Positions 31,146 through 37,943 of a stretch of DNA of 37,943 nt are shown in pieces. The stretch comes from Ruegeria sp. Ofav3-42. GTDB lineage: Bacteria > Pseudomonadota > Alphaproteobacteria > Rhodobacterales > Rhodobacteraceae. How positions within the stretch are numbered: position 1 is the stretch's first letter; every line of letters starts with the position of its first letter. Made by a program: the position numbers and the translations under genes. Location: contig NZ_JAKRGB010000024.1 in NCBI RefSeq assembly GCF_022347725.1, positions 1 to 37,943 on the forward strand. The letters are read 5' to 3'. The notes under the pieces are model-generated. The model saw nothing but the letters and a program-made list of their open reading frames with translations. It was not told the origin of the DNA and ran no database searches.

Positions 31146-33764
31146 ATGGACTTAAACAAGTTCACCGAGCGGGCGCGGGGTTTCGTGCAGGCGGCGCAGA
31201 CGATTGCGCTGCGCGAGGGGCACCAGAGACTGCTGCCCGAACATATTTTGAAAGCATTGATGGATGACGATCAGGGGCTGGCAAGCAACCTGATTACACG
31301 GGCCGGCGGCGCGCCTATCCGCGTGGTTGAAGCGCTGGATGCCGCTTTGTCCAAAATTCCGAAAGTGAGCGGCGACGCGAGCCAGATCTACATGGACGGC
31401 CAGACCGCAAAGGTTTTTGCCGAAGCCGAGAAGATCGCCACCAAAGCAGGCGATAGCTTTGTACCCGTCGAGCGGGTTCTGATGGCGCTGTGTATGGTGA
31501 AATCCAAGGCCAAAGAGGCGTTGGAAGCCGGTGCCGTATCCGCCCAGAAACTGAACGAAGCGATCAACGACATCCGCAAGGGTCGCACTGCCGACACCGC
31601 GTCGGCAGAAGAAGGCTATGACGCGCTCAAGAAATACGCGCGCGACCTGACCGAGGCAGCGGCTGAGGGCAAGATCGATCCGATCATCGGACGGGATGAG
31701 GAAATCCGCCGCTCGATGCAGGTTCTGTCGCGTCGCACCAAGAACAACCCGGTTTTGATCGGGGAACCCGGCGTCGGTAAAACCGCGATTGCCGAAGGTA
31801 TGGCCCTGCGCATCGTCAACGGCGACGTGCCGGAATCGCTGAAGGACAAGAAGTTGCTCGCGCTCGATATGGGTGCGCTGATTGCCGGTGCGAAATACCG
31901 CGGTGAGTTCGAAGAACGCCTCAAGGCCGTTCTGACCGAGGTCACCGAGGCTGCCGGTGAGATCATCCTTTTCATCGACGAGATGCACACGCTGGTCGGC
32001 GCGGGCAAATCTGACGGCGCAATGGATGCCGCAAACCTGATCAAGCCAGCGCTTGCCCGGGGTGAGTTGCATTGTATCGGTGCAACCACGCTGGACGAGT
32101 ACCGCAAGTATGTCGAAAAAGACGCGGCCCTTGCGCGCCGGTTCCAGCCTGTGATGGTCACTGAGCCGACGGTCGAGGACACGATCAGCATCCTGCGCGG
32201 CATCAAGGAAAAGTACGAGCTGCACCATGGCGTGCGCATCTCGGATTCGGCGCTGGTCTCGGCGGCGACCCTGTCGCATCGCTATATCACCGACCGCTTC
32301 CTGCCCGACAAGGCCATCGACCTAGTCGATGAAGCGGCATCGCGTCTGCGGATGGAGGTGGATTCCAAGCCCGAGGAGTTGGATCAACTCGACCGCCAGA
32401 TCCTGCAGATGCAAATCGAGGAAGAAGCGCTTAAACTTGAGGACGACGCAGCCTCCAAGGATCGTCTGGAGACCTTGCAAAAGGATCTGGCCGATCTTCA
32501 GGAGAAATCCGCCGAGATGACTGCCCAATGGCAGGCCGAACGCGATAAACTCGCGGGCGCCCGTGATCTGAAAGAACAACTCGACAAGGCCCGCGCCGAT
32601 CTTGAGATCGCCAAGCGTGAAGGCAATCTGGCGAAAGCGGGTGAGCTGTCCTATGGCGTCATCCCCGAGCTTGAGAAAAAGCTGACCGAGGCCGAAAACG
32701 CGGAAAGCAACGCCATGATGGCCGAGGAAACGGTGCGTCCGGAACAGATCGCCTCCGTCGTTGAGCGCTGGACAGGTATCCCGACCTCAAAAATGCTGGA
32801 AGGCGAGCGCGAGAAGCTGCTTCGGATGGAAGACGATCTGCATTCCCGCGTGATCGGGCAGGATGCCGCGGTGACAGCTGTGGCCAATGCCGTACGCCGT
32901 GCACGTGCGGGCCTGAATGACGAAGGTCGCCCGCTGGGCTCGTTCCTGTTCCTCGGCCCGACCGGCGTGGGTAAGACCGAGTTGACCAAGGCCGTGGCGA
33001 ACTTCTTGTTCGATGACGACAACGCGATGGTACGCATCGACATGTCCGAGTTCATGGAGAAACACGCGGTCGCCCGTCTGATCGGTGCCCCTCCGGGCTA
33101 TGTCGGTTATGACGAAGGTGGTGTGCTGACCGAAGCCGTGCGGCGCAGGCCTTATCAGGTCGTGTTGTTTGACGAGGTCGAAAAGGCGCACCCGGATGTC
33201 TTCAACGTGCTGTTGCAGGTTCTGGACGATGGCGTTTTGACCGATGGTCAGGGTCGTACCGTGGACTTCAAACAGACGCTGATCATCCTGACGTCGAACC
33301 TCGGGTCGCAGGCGCTCAGCCAATTGCCCGAAGGTGCGGACAGCGCGCAGGCGAAACGTGACGTGATGGATGCGGTCCGGGCGCATTTCCGGCCGGAATT
33401 CCTGAACCGTCTGGACGAGACCATCATCTTTGACCGGCTCAAGCGGGCCGATATGGATGGTATCGTTGATATTCAGATGGCGCGTCTGCAGAAACGTCTG
33501 GCCGCGCGCAAGATCGAGCTGGCTTTGGACGATGGTGCCAAGGAATGGCTGGCGAACGAGGGCTATGACCCGGTCTTTGGTGCACGTCCGCTCAAGCGCG
33601 TTATCCAGCGCGCTTTGCAGAACCCGCTGGCCGAGGCGCTGCTGGCTGGCGAGATCAAGGATGGTGAAACCGTTCCGGTCACCGCCGGGACCGATGGCCT
33701 GATCATCGGCGACCGGCTGGGCACATCCGAACGGCCACGCCCGGACGATGCCGTGGTGCATTGA
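31146..33764 (+). CDS. clpB: ATP-dependent disaggregase ClpB
   Basis: An 872-residue Hsp100 chaperone that, with DnaK, pulls proteins from aggregates. Domains in order: Clp N-domain (1-~145, MDLNKFTERARGFVQAAQTI), first AAA+ module (Walker A GEPGVGKT near 205), the long coiled-coil middle domain (~400-525) that distinguishes ClpB from ClpA/ClpC, and a second AAA+ module (GPTGVGKTE near 604). The start has AAAAGGAG about ten bases upstream. No ClpP-binding IGF loop is evident. Downstream lies a strong terminator. Confidence 0.98.
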   Translation: MDLNKFTERARGFVQAAQTIALREGHQRLLPEHILKALMDDDQGLASNLITRAGGAPIRVVEALDAALSKIPKVSGDASQIYMDGQTAKVFAEAEKIATKAGDSFVPVERVLMALCMVKSKAKEALEAGAVSAQKLNEAINDIRKGRTADTASAEEGYDALKKYARDLTEAAAEGKIDPIIGRDEEIRRSMQVLSRRTKNNPVLIGEPGVGKTAIAEGMALRIVNGDVPESLKDKKLLALDMGALIAGAKYRGEFEERLKAVLTEVTEAAGEIILFIDEMHTLVGAGKSDGAMDAANLIKPALARGELHCIGATTLDEYRKYVEKDAALARRFQPVMVTEPTVEDTISILRGIKEKYELHHGVRISDSALVSAATLSHRYITDRFLPDKAIDLVDEAASRLRMEVDSKPEELDQLDRQILQMQIEEEALKLEDDAASKDRLETLQKDLADLQEKSAEMTAQWQAERDKLAGARDLKEQLDKARADLEIAKREGNLAKAGELSYGVIPELEKKLTEAENAESNAMMAEETVRPEQIASVVERWTGIPTSKMLEGEREKLLRMEDDLHSRVIGQDAAVTAVANAVRRARAGLNDEGRPLGSFLFLGPTGVGKTELTKAVANFLFDDDNAMVRIDMSEFMEKHAVARLIGAPPGYVGYDEGGVLTEAVRRRPYQVVLFDEVEKAHPDVFNVLLQVLDDGVLTDGQGRTVDFKQTLIILTSNLGSQALSQLPEGADSAQAKRDVMDAVRAHFRPEFLNRLDETIIFDRLKRADMDGIVDIQMARLQKRLAARKIELALDDGAKEWLANEGYDPVFGARPLKRVIQRALQNPLAEALLAGEIKDGETVPVTAGTDGLIIGDRLGTSERPRPDDAVVH

Positions 33765-33777
33765 TCTGACACAAAAG

Positions 33778-33806
33778 GAAACCCGCCTTTTCGGCGGGTT
33801 TCTTTA
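33778..33806 (+). terminator. clpB terminator
   Basis: Ten-base perfect stem GAAACCCGCC / GGCGGGTTTC with a TTTTC loop, followed by TTTATG; 13 bases after the clpB stop. Confidence 0.85.
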
Positions 33807-34335
33807 TGTCGGCTGCTGGTAACCGTTGTTCAGATAGTCTGTGAGGACCTTTATCCAGACCTGGGCTTTCTCCATTGGAAACTGTGCCGTGAACCGCAGT
33901 TTGACGATGCAGTCTTCGACAACACCCACTGCCAGAAGTTCGGACAGCCCGTCCGAAGACTCAGCTTCTGCGCGAAGCGGTAACCGCTGCGACGGATCAC
34001 GCATCTGATAGGCGTTGATGTCGCCTAATTTGGCCCCGCGCCGATCAGCCAGCTCAGCAATATCCCGCGCAGCCTTTTTGAAACTTTCAAGAGCCATCTC
34101 GGGTGAAACCCTCTTTTGTTCGTGGTCATAGAAGAAAACGGTGATCTTGGAAGTGGGGTCTGCAAAAGTGGTGGAATAACCAAGACCGGTATGATCCTTT
34201 TCATATTCCACCGACGATCTGATTCAGGTCGGTCAGGACGTCCGGGGCACGATCAAAAAGGCCCTTGCAGGACTGAACATCGGCAAACGCAGTTCCACTC
34301 AGCAACGATAGAGTGAGGGCAAGCAATCTCAGCAT
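33804..34335 (-). pseudogene. Secreted hypothetical protein split by a one-base frameshift
   Basis: From ATG 34335 a 44-codon frame encodes a clear signal peptide (MLRLLALTLSLLSGTAFA) and then DVQSCKGLFDRAPDVLTDLN, QIVGGI, and a stop at 34201. From 34211 a second frame carries on as VEYEKDHTGLGYSTTFADPT and 130 more residues to 33804. Removing one G from the GGTGG stretch near 34212-34216 joins them as NQIVVEYEKDHTGLGY, so this is one gene of about 176 residues with a single-base insertion. The signal peptide is otherwise orphaned. No family is recognised; the mature part has FFYDHEQ and LADRRGAKLGD segments. Could be a real mutation or a sequence error. Confidence 0.65.
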
Positions 34336-34470
34336 TGGGAAAACATCTTTTTATAAACGCGTTAATACCGCCGTGAAGGTGCCCTCTGTCTGCGGCGAAA
34401 TTTTGTCATGTGGGGAAACTGGCAAACGCTGATGCGACAAGTTGGTACGCAGTATCCCCACGCCTAGACG

Positions 34471-35286
34471 TCACATTAACGCGAAAATCCGCGCCGGCCC
34501 ACCGGTTCCGCCCGCATGTTTCGGCGCGCCAATCACCAGTGTAGCGCCTGCGGCAGGAACGCGATCCAGCCCGGCGATGTTCTCGATTCCAAACCGGCCT
34601 GTCGGAAGCCATGCATAATGCGTGGCGAAATCGGTCGAGATACCGTGATCCAGAGACAAGGTATCGGACGCAATGGATCGTGCGCCGGTTTCTTCGATCA
34701 GCATCATTGCGGCTTCGGGGTGGAAGCCGGGATAGTGCTGTGCCTGTCCGTCGAACCCACGGTAGTCGTCGCTGTCGGCTTTGGCGGCCCAGCCGGAATA
34801 CAAGGCCACGCAGGCGCCATCTGGAATGTCACCGTTCGCGGATATCCACGCCTTCAGGTCATCCGGGGTCAACAAAGTGTCGGCGTCTTCGGCTGCCCGG
34901 GCGGCGATGTCGACCACGCAAAGCGGAGCAATTAGATCAGAGACCGGGATTTCGTCGACTGATGCTCCATCCGCCGAAAAGTGCAGCGGCGCATCTATAT
35001 GCGTGCCGGTGTGTTCATTTACAGTCAGACGCTGCAGGTTGAAACCGTGCTCACCGAAATTGAAAACCTGCTCTGACGCGTAACCTGGTTCGCCGAAGTA
35101 AGTCGGAAAATCAGCGCTGATCGTATGGGTCATATCCTCGACCTTGCCTTCGTTTGCTGCAAGGGCAACCGGCGCGCTGGCTCCGGTTGCCGCAACTGCA
35201 ACGCCCGAGGCCGCAGCGGCTTTGAAAAACCCTCTTCTGGATAGCATACGGTCCTTGACCGCGTTCATCACACAGATGTCACACAT
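34471..35286 (-). CDS. Tat-exported cyclase-family (kynurenine formamidase-like) metalloenzyme
   Basis: About 271 residues from ATG 35286; ten further codons are open upstream. A twin-arginine signal is present: MLSRRGFFKAAAASGVAVAA (RR at 17-18), so the protein is folded and metallated before export. The cyclase-family metal motif HTGTHIDAP is at 92-100, with DTLSLDHG and GIENIAGLDRVPAAGATLVI downstream, as in PF04199 proteins such as kynurenine formamidase and isatin hydrolase. The N-terminal MCDICVMNAVKDRMLSRR with two cysteines before the RR is a recurrent feature in this subfamily as I remember it. Substrate unknown. Confidence 0.88.
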   Translation of the reverse strand: MCDICVMNAVKDRMLSRRGFFKAAAASGVAVAATGASAPVALAANEGKVEDMTHTISADFPTYFGEPGYASEQVFNFGEHGFNLQRLTVNEHTGTHIDAPLHFSADGASVDEIPVSDLIAPLCVVDIAARAAEDADTLLTPDDLKAWISANGDIPDGACVALYSGWAAKADSDDYRGFDGQAQHYPGFHPEAAMMLIEETGARSIASDTLSLDHGISTDFATHYAWLPTGRFGIENIAGLDRVPAAGATLVIGAPKHAGGTGGPARIFALM

Positions 35287-35507
35287 TCGTCTTCTCCCTT
35301 CAGTCTGTCCCGACAATCGGGTGAACAGCGGATCCGTAGGTCAGGTCGCGGACCCTGGACAGCAGCCTGCATGTTGAGCGAAGCATTTGTAAAGATTGGA
35401 GGCTCAGGAGTTTTGCCGATACTGGGCTCGGTTCAATCAACTCAACGTGACAATTCCCGATGCACCACCCGCTGGAAACGTATCGGTGTTAAAGTTACGG
35501 CCCTAGT

Positions 35508-35540
35508 CAAATAAAGAGTCCGCCAAAACGGCGGGCTCTT
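35508..35540 (-). terminator. Terminator of the small lipoprotein gene
   Basis: Stem AAGAGYCCGCC / GGCGGRCTCTT (one G-T pair) around AAAAC; on the minus strand it is followed by TATTTGA. It lies about 50 bases after the lipoprotein stop. Confidence 0.7.
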
Positions 35541-35588
35541 GAACAATCAGCCAGGATGCGGCGCAGTTCTGGCTTTCGATCGCGCTGT

Positions 35589-35780
35589 TTATGTGCCGGA
35601 TGGCAAAGCGTTGAGGTCTTGCGGATTCGATTTGCCAAGCTGGGTCTCGCCGCCAATCTCCTCGCACGTCACAGGGTAAGTCGAGTTCGCGTCGCAGCCA
35701 GAGATGGGGTAAGTCTGTTTTTCACCGCATGCCGCGATGATCAGGACCAGCGAAAGTCCAGCGACCAGTTTCAGTTTCAT
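35589..35780 (-). CDS. Small predicted lipoprotein
   Basis: A 63-residue protein with a lipoprotein signal peptide (MKLKLVAGLSLVLIIAAC, lipobox IAAC at 15-18) and a short mature part containing CDANS and TCEEIGGE, whose two cysteines may pair. A GGAAAGGA ribosome site precedes the start. No family recognised. An FnrL-type box lies about 120 bases upstream, so it may be induced at low oxygen. Its own terminator follows. Confidence 0.65.
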   Translation of the reverse strand: MKLKLVAGLSLVLIIAACGEKQTYPISGCDANSTYPVTCEEIGGETQLGKSNPQDLNALPSGT

Positions 35781-35901
35781 GTGTCGTCCTTTCCGATCAA
35801 GTTTCGTTGGGATTTCGCGACGCCTTGGGTGTCGCCAACTTTAGGCAGCCAGGAGGCGCGTCCACTTGCGCGCAGAATACTCTGTCGTGCGCGTCTTTTC
35901 G

Positions 35902-35915
35902 TTGATCAAAATCAA
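35902..35915. promoter_or_regulatory. FnrL/FNR-type box
   Basis: TTGATCAAAATCAA matches the FNR-family consensus TTGAT-N4-ATCAA exactly. It lies in the 362-base region between the small lipoprotein gene (start 35780, leftward) and msrP (start 36143, rightward); the lipoprotein side is nearer. The rest of the gap holds no supported gene: the frame at 35841-36032 covers the box itself and looks accidental. Confidence 0.6.
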
Positions 35916-36142
35916 TAACTTGGATGACGTAGGGTCAAGTCGGTAGGGGTCTGATCGCCAATCAAGGCTGATGCCGCTGATCGTAGTTTTGTGCACGCCG
36001 CAAAGGAGTTCTGCGTCGTAGGAATTCGTCATCAGGTGGGAATCGTTACAGTCTCTTCTCCCAATCGTGACGCATGTTGCCTTGGTGGTGTGCTATCAGC
36101 GGATTAACTGAAGCCCATGGCTAGCTTATCAAGGAGACATAG

Positions 36143-37045
36143 ATGGCGCATCGCTGGACCAATACACTGACACATGCCGACGTCACCCCAAGGGCGGCGT
36201 TTTTGAGCCGGCGGCAGGTGATGGCCGGATTGGCGGGTGTCGGACTGGCGGGATTGGCGCGTCCGGCGATGGCGCAGGAAGGCCTTGAACCAAACAGCTG
36301 GGAAGAAATCACCTCATATAATAACTTCTATGAGTTCGGCACGCGCAAGGACGACCCGGCGAAATATGCCCACACGCTGGTGACAGAACCCTGGAGCGTC
36401 AAGATCGACGGCTTGGTCGATAAACCCGGTGAGTATGATTTCAAGGACATCATGTCCGAGATGACGGTCGAAGAGCGCATCTATCGGTTCCGCTGTGTCG
36501 AAGCCTGGTCGATGGTTATTCCGTGGAACGGGTTTGAGCTGGCTGATCTGCTGAACATGGCCGGGGTGCAGGAGGGGGCCAAATACGTGGCCTTTGAAAC
36601 CGCCTATCGCCCCGATGAGATGCCGGGGGTGCAGTACCCGATCCTGGAATGGCCCTATCGGGAAGGTCTGCGCCTGGACGAGGCGATGCATCCGCTGACC
36701 ATGATGGCCACGGGTATTTATGGGCGACCGATCCCGAACCAGAACGGAGCCCCGCTGCGTCTGGTGGTGCCGTGGAAGTATGGCTTCAAGTCTATTAAGT
36801 CGATTGTCCGTATCACGCTGACGGATGTCGAACCGCCCACCAGCTGGAACATGTCGGCCCCGCGTGAATATGGCTTCTATAGTAATGTGAACCCGAATGT
36901 GGATCATCCGCGCTGGTCTCAGGCATCGGAACGTCAGATTGGTGGCGGTCTTTTCGCCAAGCGCATCCCAACGCTGATGTTCAACGGCTACGAAGAAGAG
37001 GTCGCTGGCCTCTACGAAGGTATGGATCTGTCGGAAAACTACTAA
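36143..37045 (+). CDS. msrP: Periplasmic methionine sulfoxide reductase, molybdopterin subunit
   Basis: A 300-residue molybdoenzyme (YedY/MsrP) that repairs oxidised methionines of periplasmic proteins. A Tat signal SRRQVMAGLAGVGLAGLA (22-39) precedes the cleavage after PAMA. The molybdenum-ligand cysteine C118 is in YRFRCVEAWSMVIPW. GAPLRLVVPWKYGFKSIKSI and a C-terminal NPNVDHPRWSQ are family hallmarks. AAGGAG sits seven bases before ATG. Its stop is four bases from msrQ, so they form one operon. Confidence 0.97.
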   Translation: MAHRWTNTLTHADVTPRAAFLSRRQVMAGLAGVGLAGLARPAMAQEGLEPNSWEEITSYNNFYEFGTRKDDPAKYAHTLVTEPWSVKIDGLVDKPGEYDFKDIMSEMTVEERIYRFRCVEAWSMVIPWNGFELADLLNMAGVQEGAKYVAFETAYRPDEMPGVQYPILEWPYREGLRLDEAMHPLTMMATGIYGRPIPNQNGAPLRLVVPWKYGFKSIKSIVRITLTDVEPPTSWNMSAPREYGFYSNVNPNVDHPRWSQASERQIGGGLFAKRIPTLMFNGYEEEVAGLYEGMDLSENY

Positions 37046-37049
37046 GACC

Positions 37050-37664
37050 ATGCAGACGCTGAACCAGATATTGCGGCGCATCCCCGTTTGGTTGGTTTAC
37101 CTGCTGGGCGCGCTTCCAGCGCCCTGGCTGTTCTATCAGGGGCTGACCGGTGGTTTGGGTGTCGATCCGATTGAGGCACTGGAGCATCAGTATGGCGAAC
37201 TGGCGCTGCAGCTATTGATCGCCGTGTTGGCAATATCACCACTGCGGAGGTTCCTAAGCCTGAACCTGCTAAAGTTCCGTCGGGCGCTGGGCGTCCTGAC
37301 ATTTGCCTATGTCAGCTTGCATCTTCTGGTTTGGCTGGTTCTGGACGTGCAGGTGCCCAGCCAGATCTGGGCGGATATTCTCAAGCGTCCCTATATAACG
37401 GTCGGCATGGCGGCGTTTTTCCTGATGATCCCGCTGGCGGTGACGTCAAACAACTTGTCTGTGCGCAAACTGGGGCCGCGCTGGCGCAGCCTGCAGCGTC
37501 TGGTCTTTCCTGCGGCAATTTTGGGTGGACTGCATTATGTCATGCTCGCCAAGGGATTTCAGATCGAGCCGTTGGTCTATCTGTCCCTGATTGTCGGTCT
37601 GCTGTTGCTGCGGATTCCCTTTCCCAGCCTGCTGACTCGGTTCCGTCCGGCCGATTCCGCCTGA
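37050..37664 (+). CDS. msrQ: Heme-binding membrane subunit of MsrPQ
   Basis: A 204-residue inner-membrane b-type cytochrome (YedZ/MsrQ) of the ferric-reductase-like domain family, with about six membrane helices. It carries electrons from the quinol pool to MsrP. Candidate heme histidines lie in YVSLHLLVW and GGLHYVML; RRFLSLNLLKFRRALG and the AVTSNNLSVRKLG loop are typical. It follows msrP by four bases. Confidence 0.96.
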   Translation: MQTLNQILRRIPVWLVYLLGALPAPWLFYQGLTGGLGVDPIEALEHQYGELALQLLIAVLAISPLRRFLSLNLLKFRRALGVLTFAYVSLHLLVWLVLDVQVPSQIWADILKRPYITVGMAAFFLMIPLAVTSNNLSVRKLGPRWRSLQRLVFPAAILGGLHYVMLAKGFQIEPLVYLSLIVGLLLLRIPFPSLLTRFRPADSA

Positions 37665-37734
37665 CTCGGCGCGGAGTCTGTGGGTAACTCTGTGCAAAAC
37701 CCCGGTTTCGGCGCAAATTCCTCTTCCGTGTGTA

Positions 37735-37762
37735 TTTTGCGGGCTGGCGAGCCTTGTATAAG
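37735..37762 (+). promoter_or_regulatory. Promoter-like sequence, possible upstream rRNA promoter
   Basis: TTTTGC, 16 bases, TATAAG. Lies about 70 bases after msrQ and before a GC-rich leader without a convincing gene. Confidence 0.3.
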
Positions 37763-37825
37763 TGCCTGTTATTTATAGGTGAAATACGTTTTTTTGGTTT
37801 TTTTCAAGTTTGTCGAATTTTTCGG

Positions 37826-37854
37826 TTGCGGAGGTATGCGGTTATCCTTAGAAC
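37826..37854 (+). promoter_or_regulatory. Probable rRNA-operon promoter and leader start
   Basis: TTGCGG, 17 bases, TAGAAC, preceded by a T-rich tract (37789-37823) and followed by CCCCCTTCACCGGCGCTGCTG and a GC-rich stretch to the window end. This resembles the promoter and leader in front of 16S rRNA in Rhodobacteraceae as I remember them; the rRNA gene itself would begin beyond 37943. The ORF at 37730-37942 over this stretch is not credible as a gene. Confidence 0.4.
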
Positions 37855-37943
37855 CCCCTTCACCGGCGCTGCTGAGGCGCTCGGGACGCGGCGGAAGCGG
37901 CGGAGACGCTCGGGAGAGACCGGGGGCATCTTGAGGGACTGAG

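Noticed and set aside
31152..32279. Long antisense frame (375 codons) inside clpB
   Set aside because: Shadow of the strongly conserved clpB coding strand; typical of GC-rich DNA.
32787..33761. Second long antisense frame inside clpB
   Set aside because: Same reason; no start signal or domain.
35841..36032. Minus-strand open frame of 63 codons
   Set aside because: No good start signal, no recognisable family, and it covers the FNR-type box; probably accidental.
36314..37081. Antisense frame of 255 codons over msrP
   Set aside because: msrP on the other strand is complete with Tat signal and Mo-ligand cysteine; this is its shadow.
37730..37942. Plus-strand open frame of 70 codons at the window end
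   Set aside because: It covers promoter-like and GC-rich leader sequence, and its arginine-rich tail is what a GC-rich leader gives when translated.
1..37943. CRISPR array, phage attachment site or integrase
   Set aside because: No regularly spaced direct repeats were seen and no integrase gene was found; the single tRNA gene has no recognisable partial copy nearby.

Overview
The window looks like a chromosomal segment of a marine alphaproteobacterium of the Rhodobacteraceae (Roseobacter group). The basis is general GC-rich codon use, the 41-residue L36 form of rpmJ, a DinB polymerase with an N-terminal four-cysteine finger, a canonical FnrL-type box, many LysR regulators, and a COG0523/DUF1826 pair. 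No marker was found that fixes genus or species.

Layout. 1-0.8 kb: the start of an IS110-type transposase running off the left edge and a broken IS5-family transposase. 0.8-4.2 kb: a periplasmic sulfatase with a small upstream gene, divergent from a membrane-anchored winged-helix/TPR regulator. 4.2-8.8 kb: an ABC-2 export operon (membrane fusion protein, ATPase, permease), flanked by two gene remnants that no intact ORF shows: a frameshifted nucleotidyltransferase-like gene (4201-4451) and the decayed C-terminal part of a haloalkane dehalogenase (7749-8040). 8.8-16.6 kb: an accessory block of three LysR genes, a YciI-like protein, two short-chain dehydrogenases, a DUF4345-like membrane protein, two exported NTF2/SnoaL-like proteins and an alpha/beta hydrolase. 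In this block one SDR gene is fused by an apparent deletion to an N-terminally truncated tRNA 2'-phosphotransferase (KptA), and one LysR gene carries a one-base frameshift in a T5 run.

16.7-20.3 kb: an MttB-superfamily methyltransferase and a GcvT-like folate methyltransferase in one operon, divergent from a GcvA-like LysR gene with a clear palindrome between them; this is probably a methylated-amine or betaine demethylation unit. 20.3-21.6 kb: a WYL-type regulator divergent from a RidA-family gene, with a perfect 19-bp palindrome between. 21.7-24.2 kb: a small basic protein, an outer-membrane barrel-like protein and an Fe(III) ABC-transporter binding protein. 24.5-26.3 kb: a COG0523 metal GTPase overlapping a DUF1826 protein that carries an HxD...H...R pattern resembling Fe(II)/2-oxoglutarate oxygenases.

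26.4-37.9 kb is mostly core genome: rpmJ, tRNA-Val(GAC), N-formylglutamate amidohydrolase, DNA polymerase IV, a NUDIX hydrolase, pyrF, a small lipoprotein, clpB with a heat-shock-type promoter, a frameshifted secreted protein, a Tat-exported cyclase-family enzyme, another small lipoprotein with an FnrL-type box upstream, and msrPQ. The last ~200 bases carry promoter-like sequence and a GC-rich leader that may precede an rRNA operon starting beyond the right edge.

The left 16 kb contains at least five broken genes and IS debris and looks like a site of gene turnover. The right 11 kb is mostly intact housekeeping DNA.
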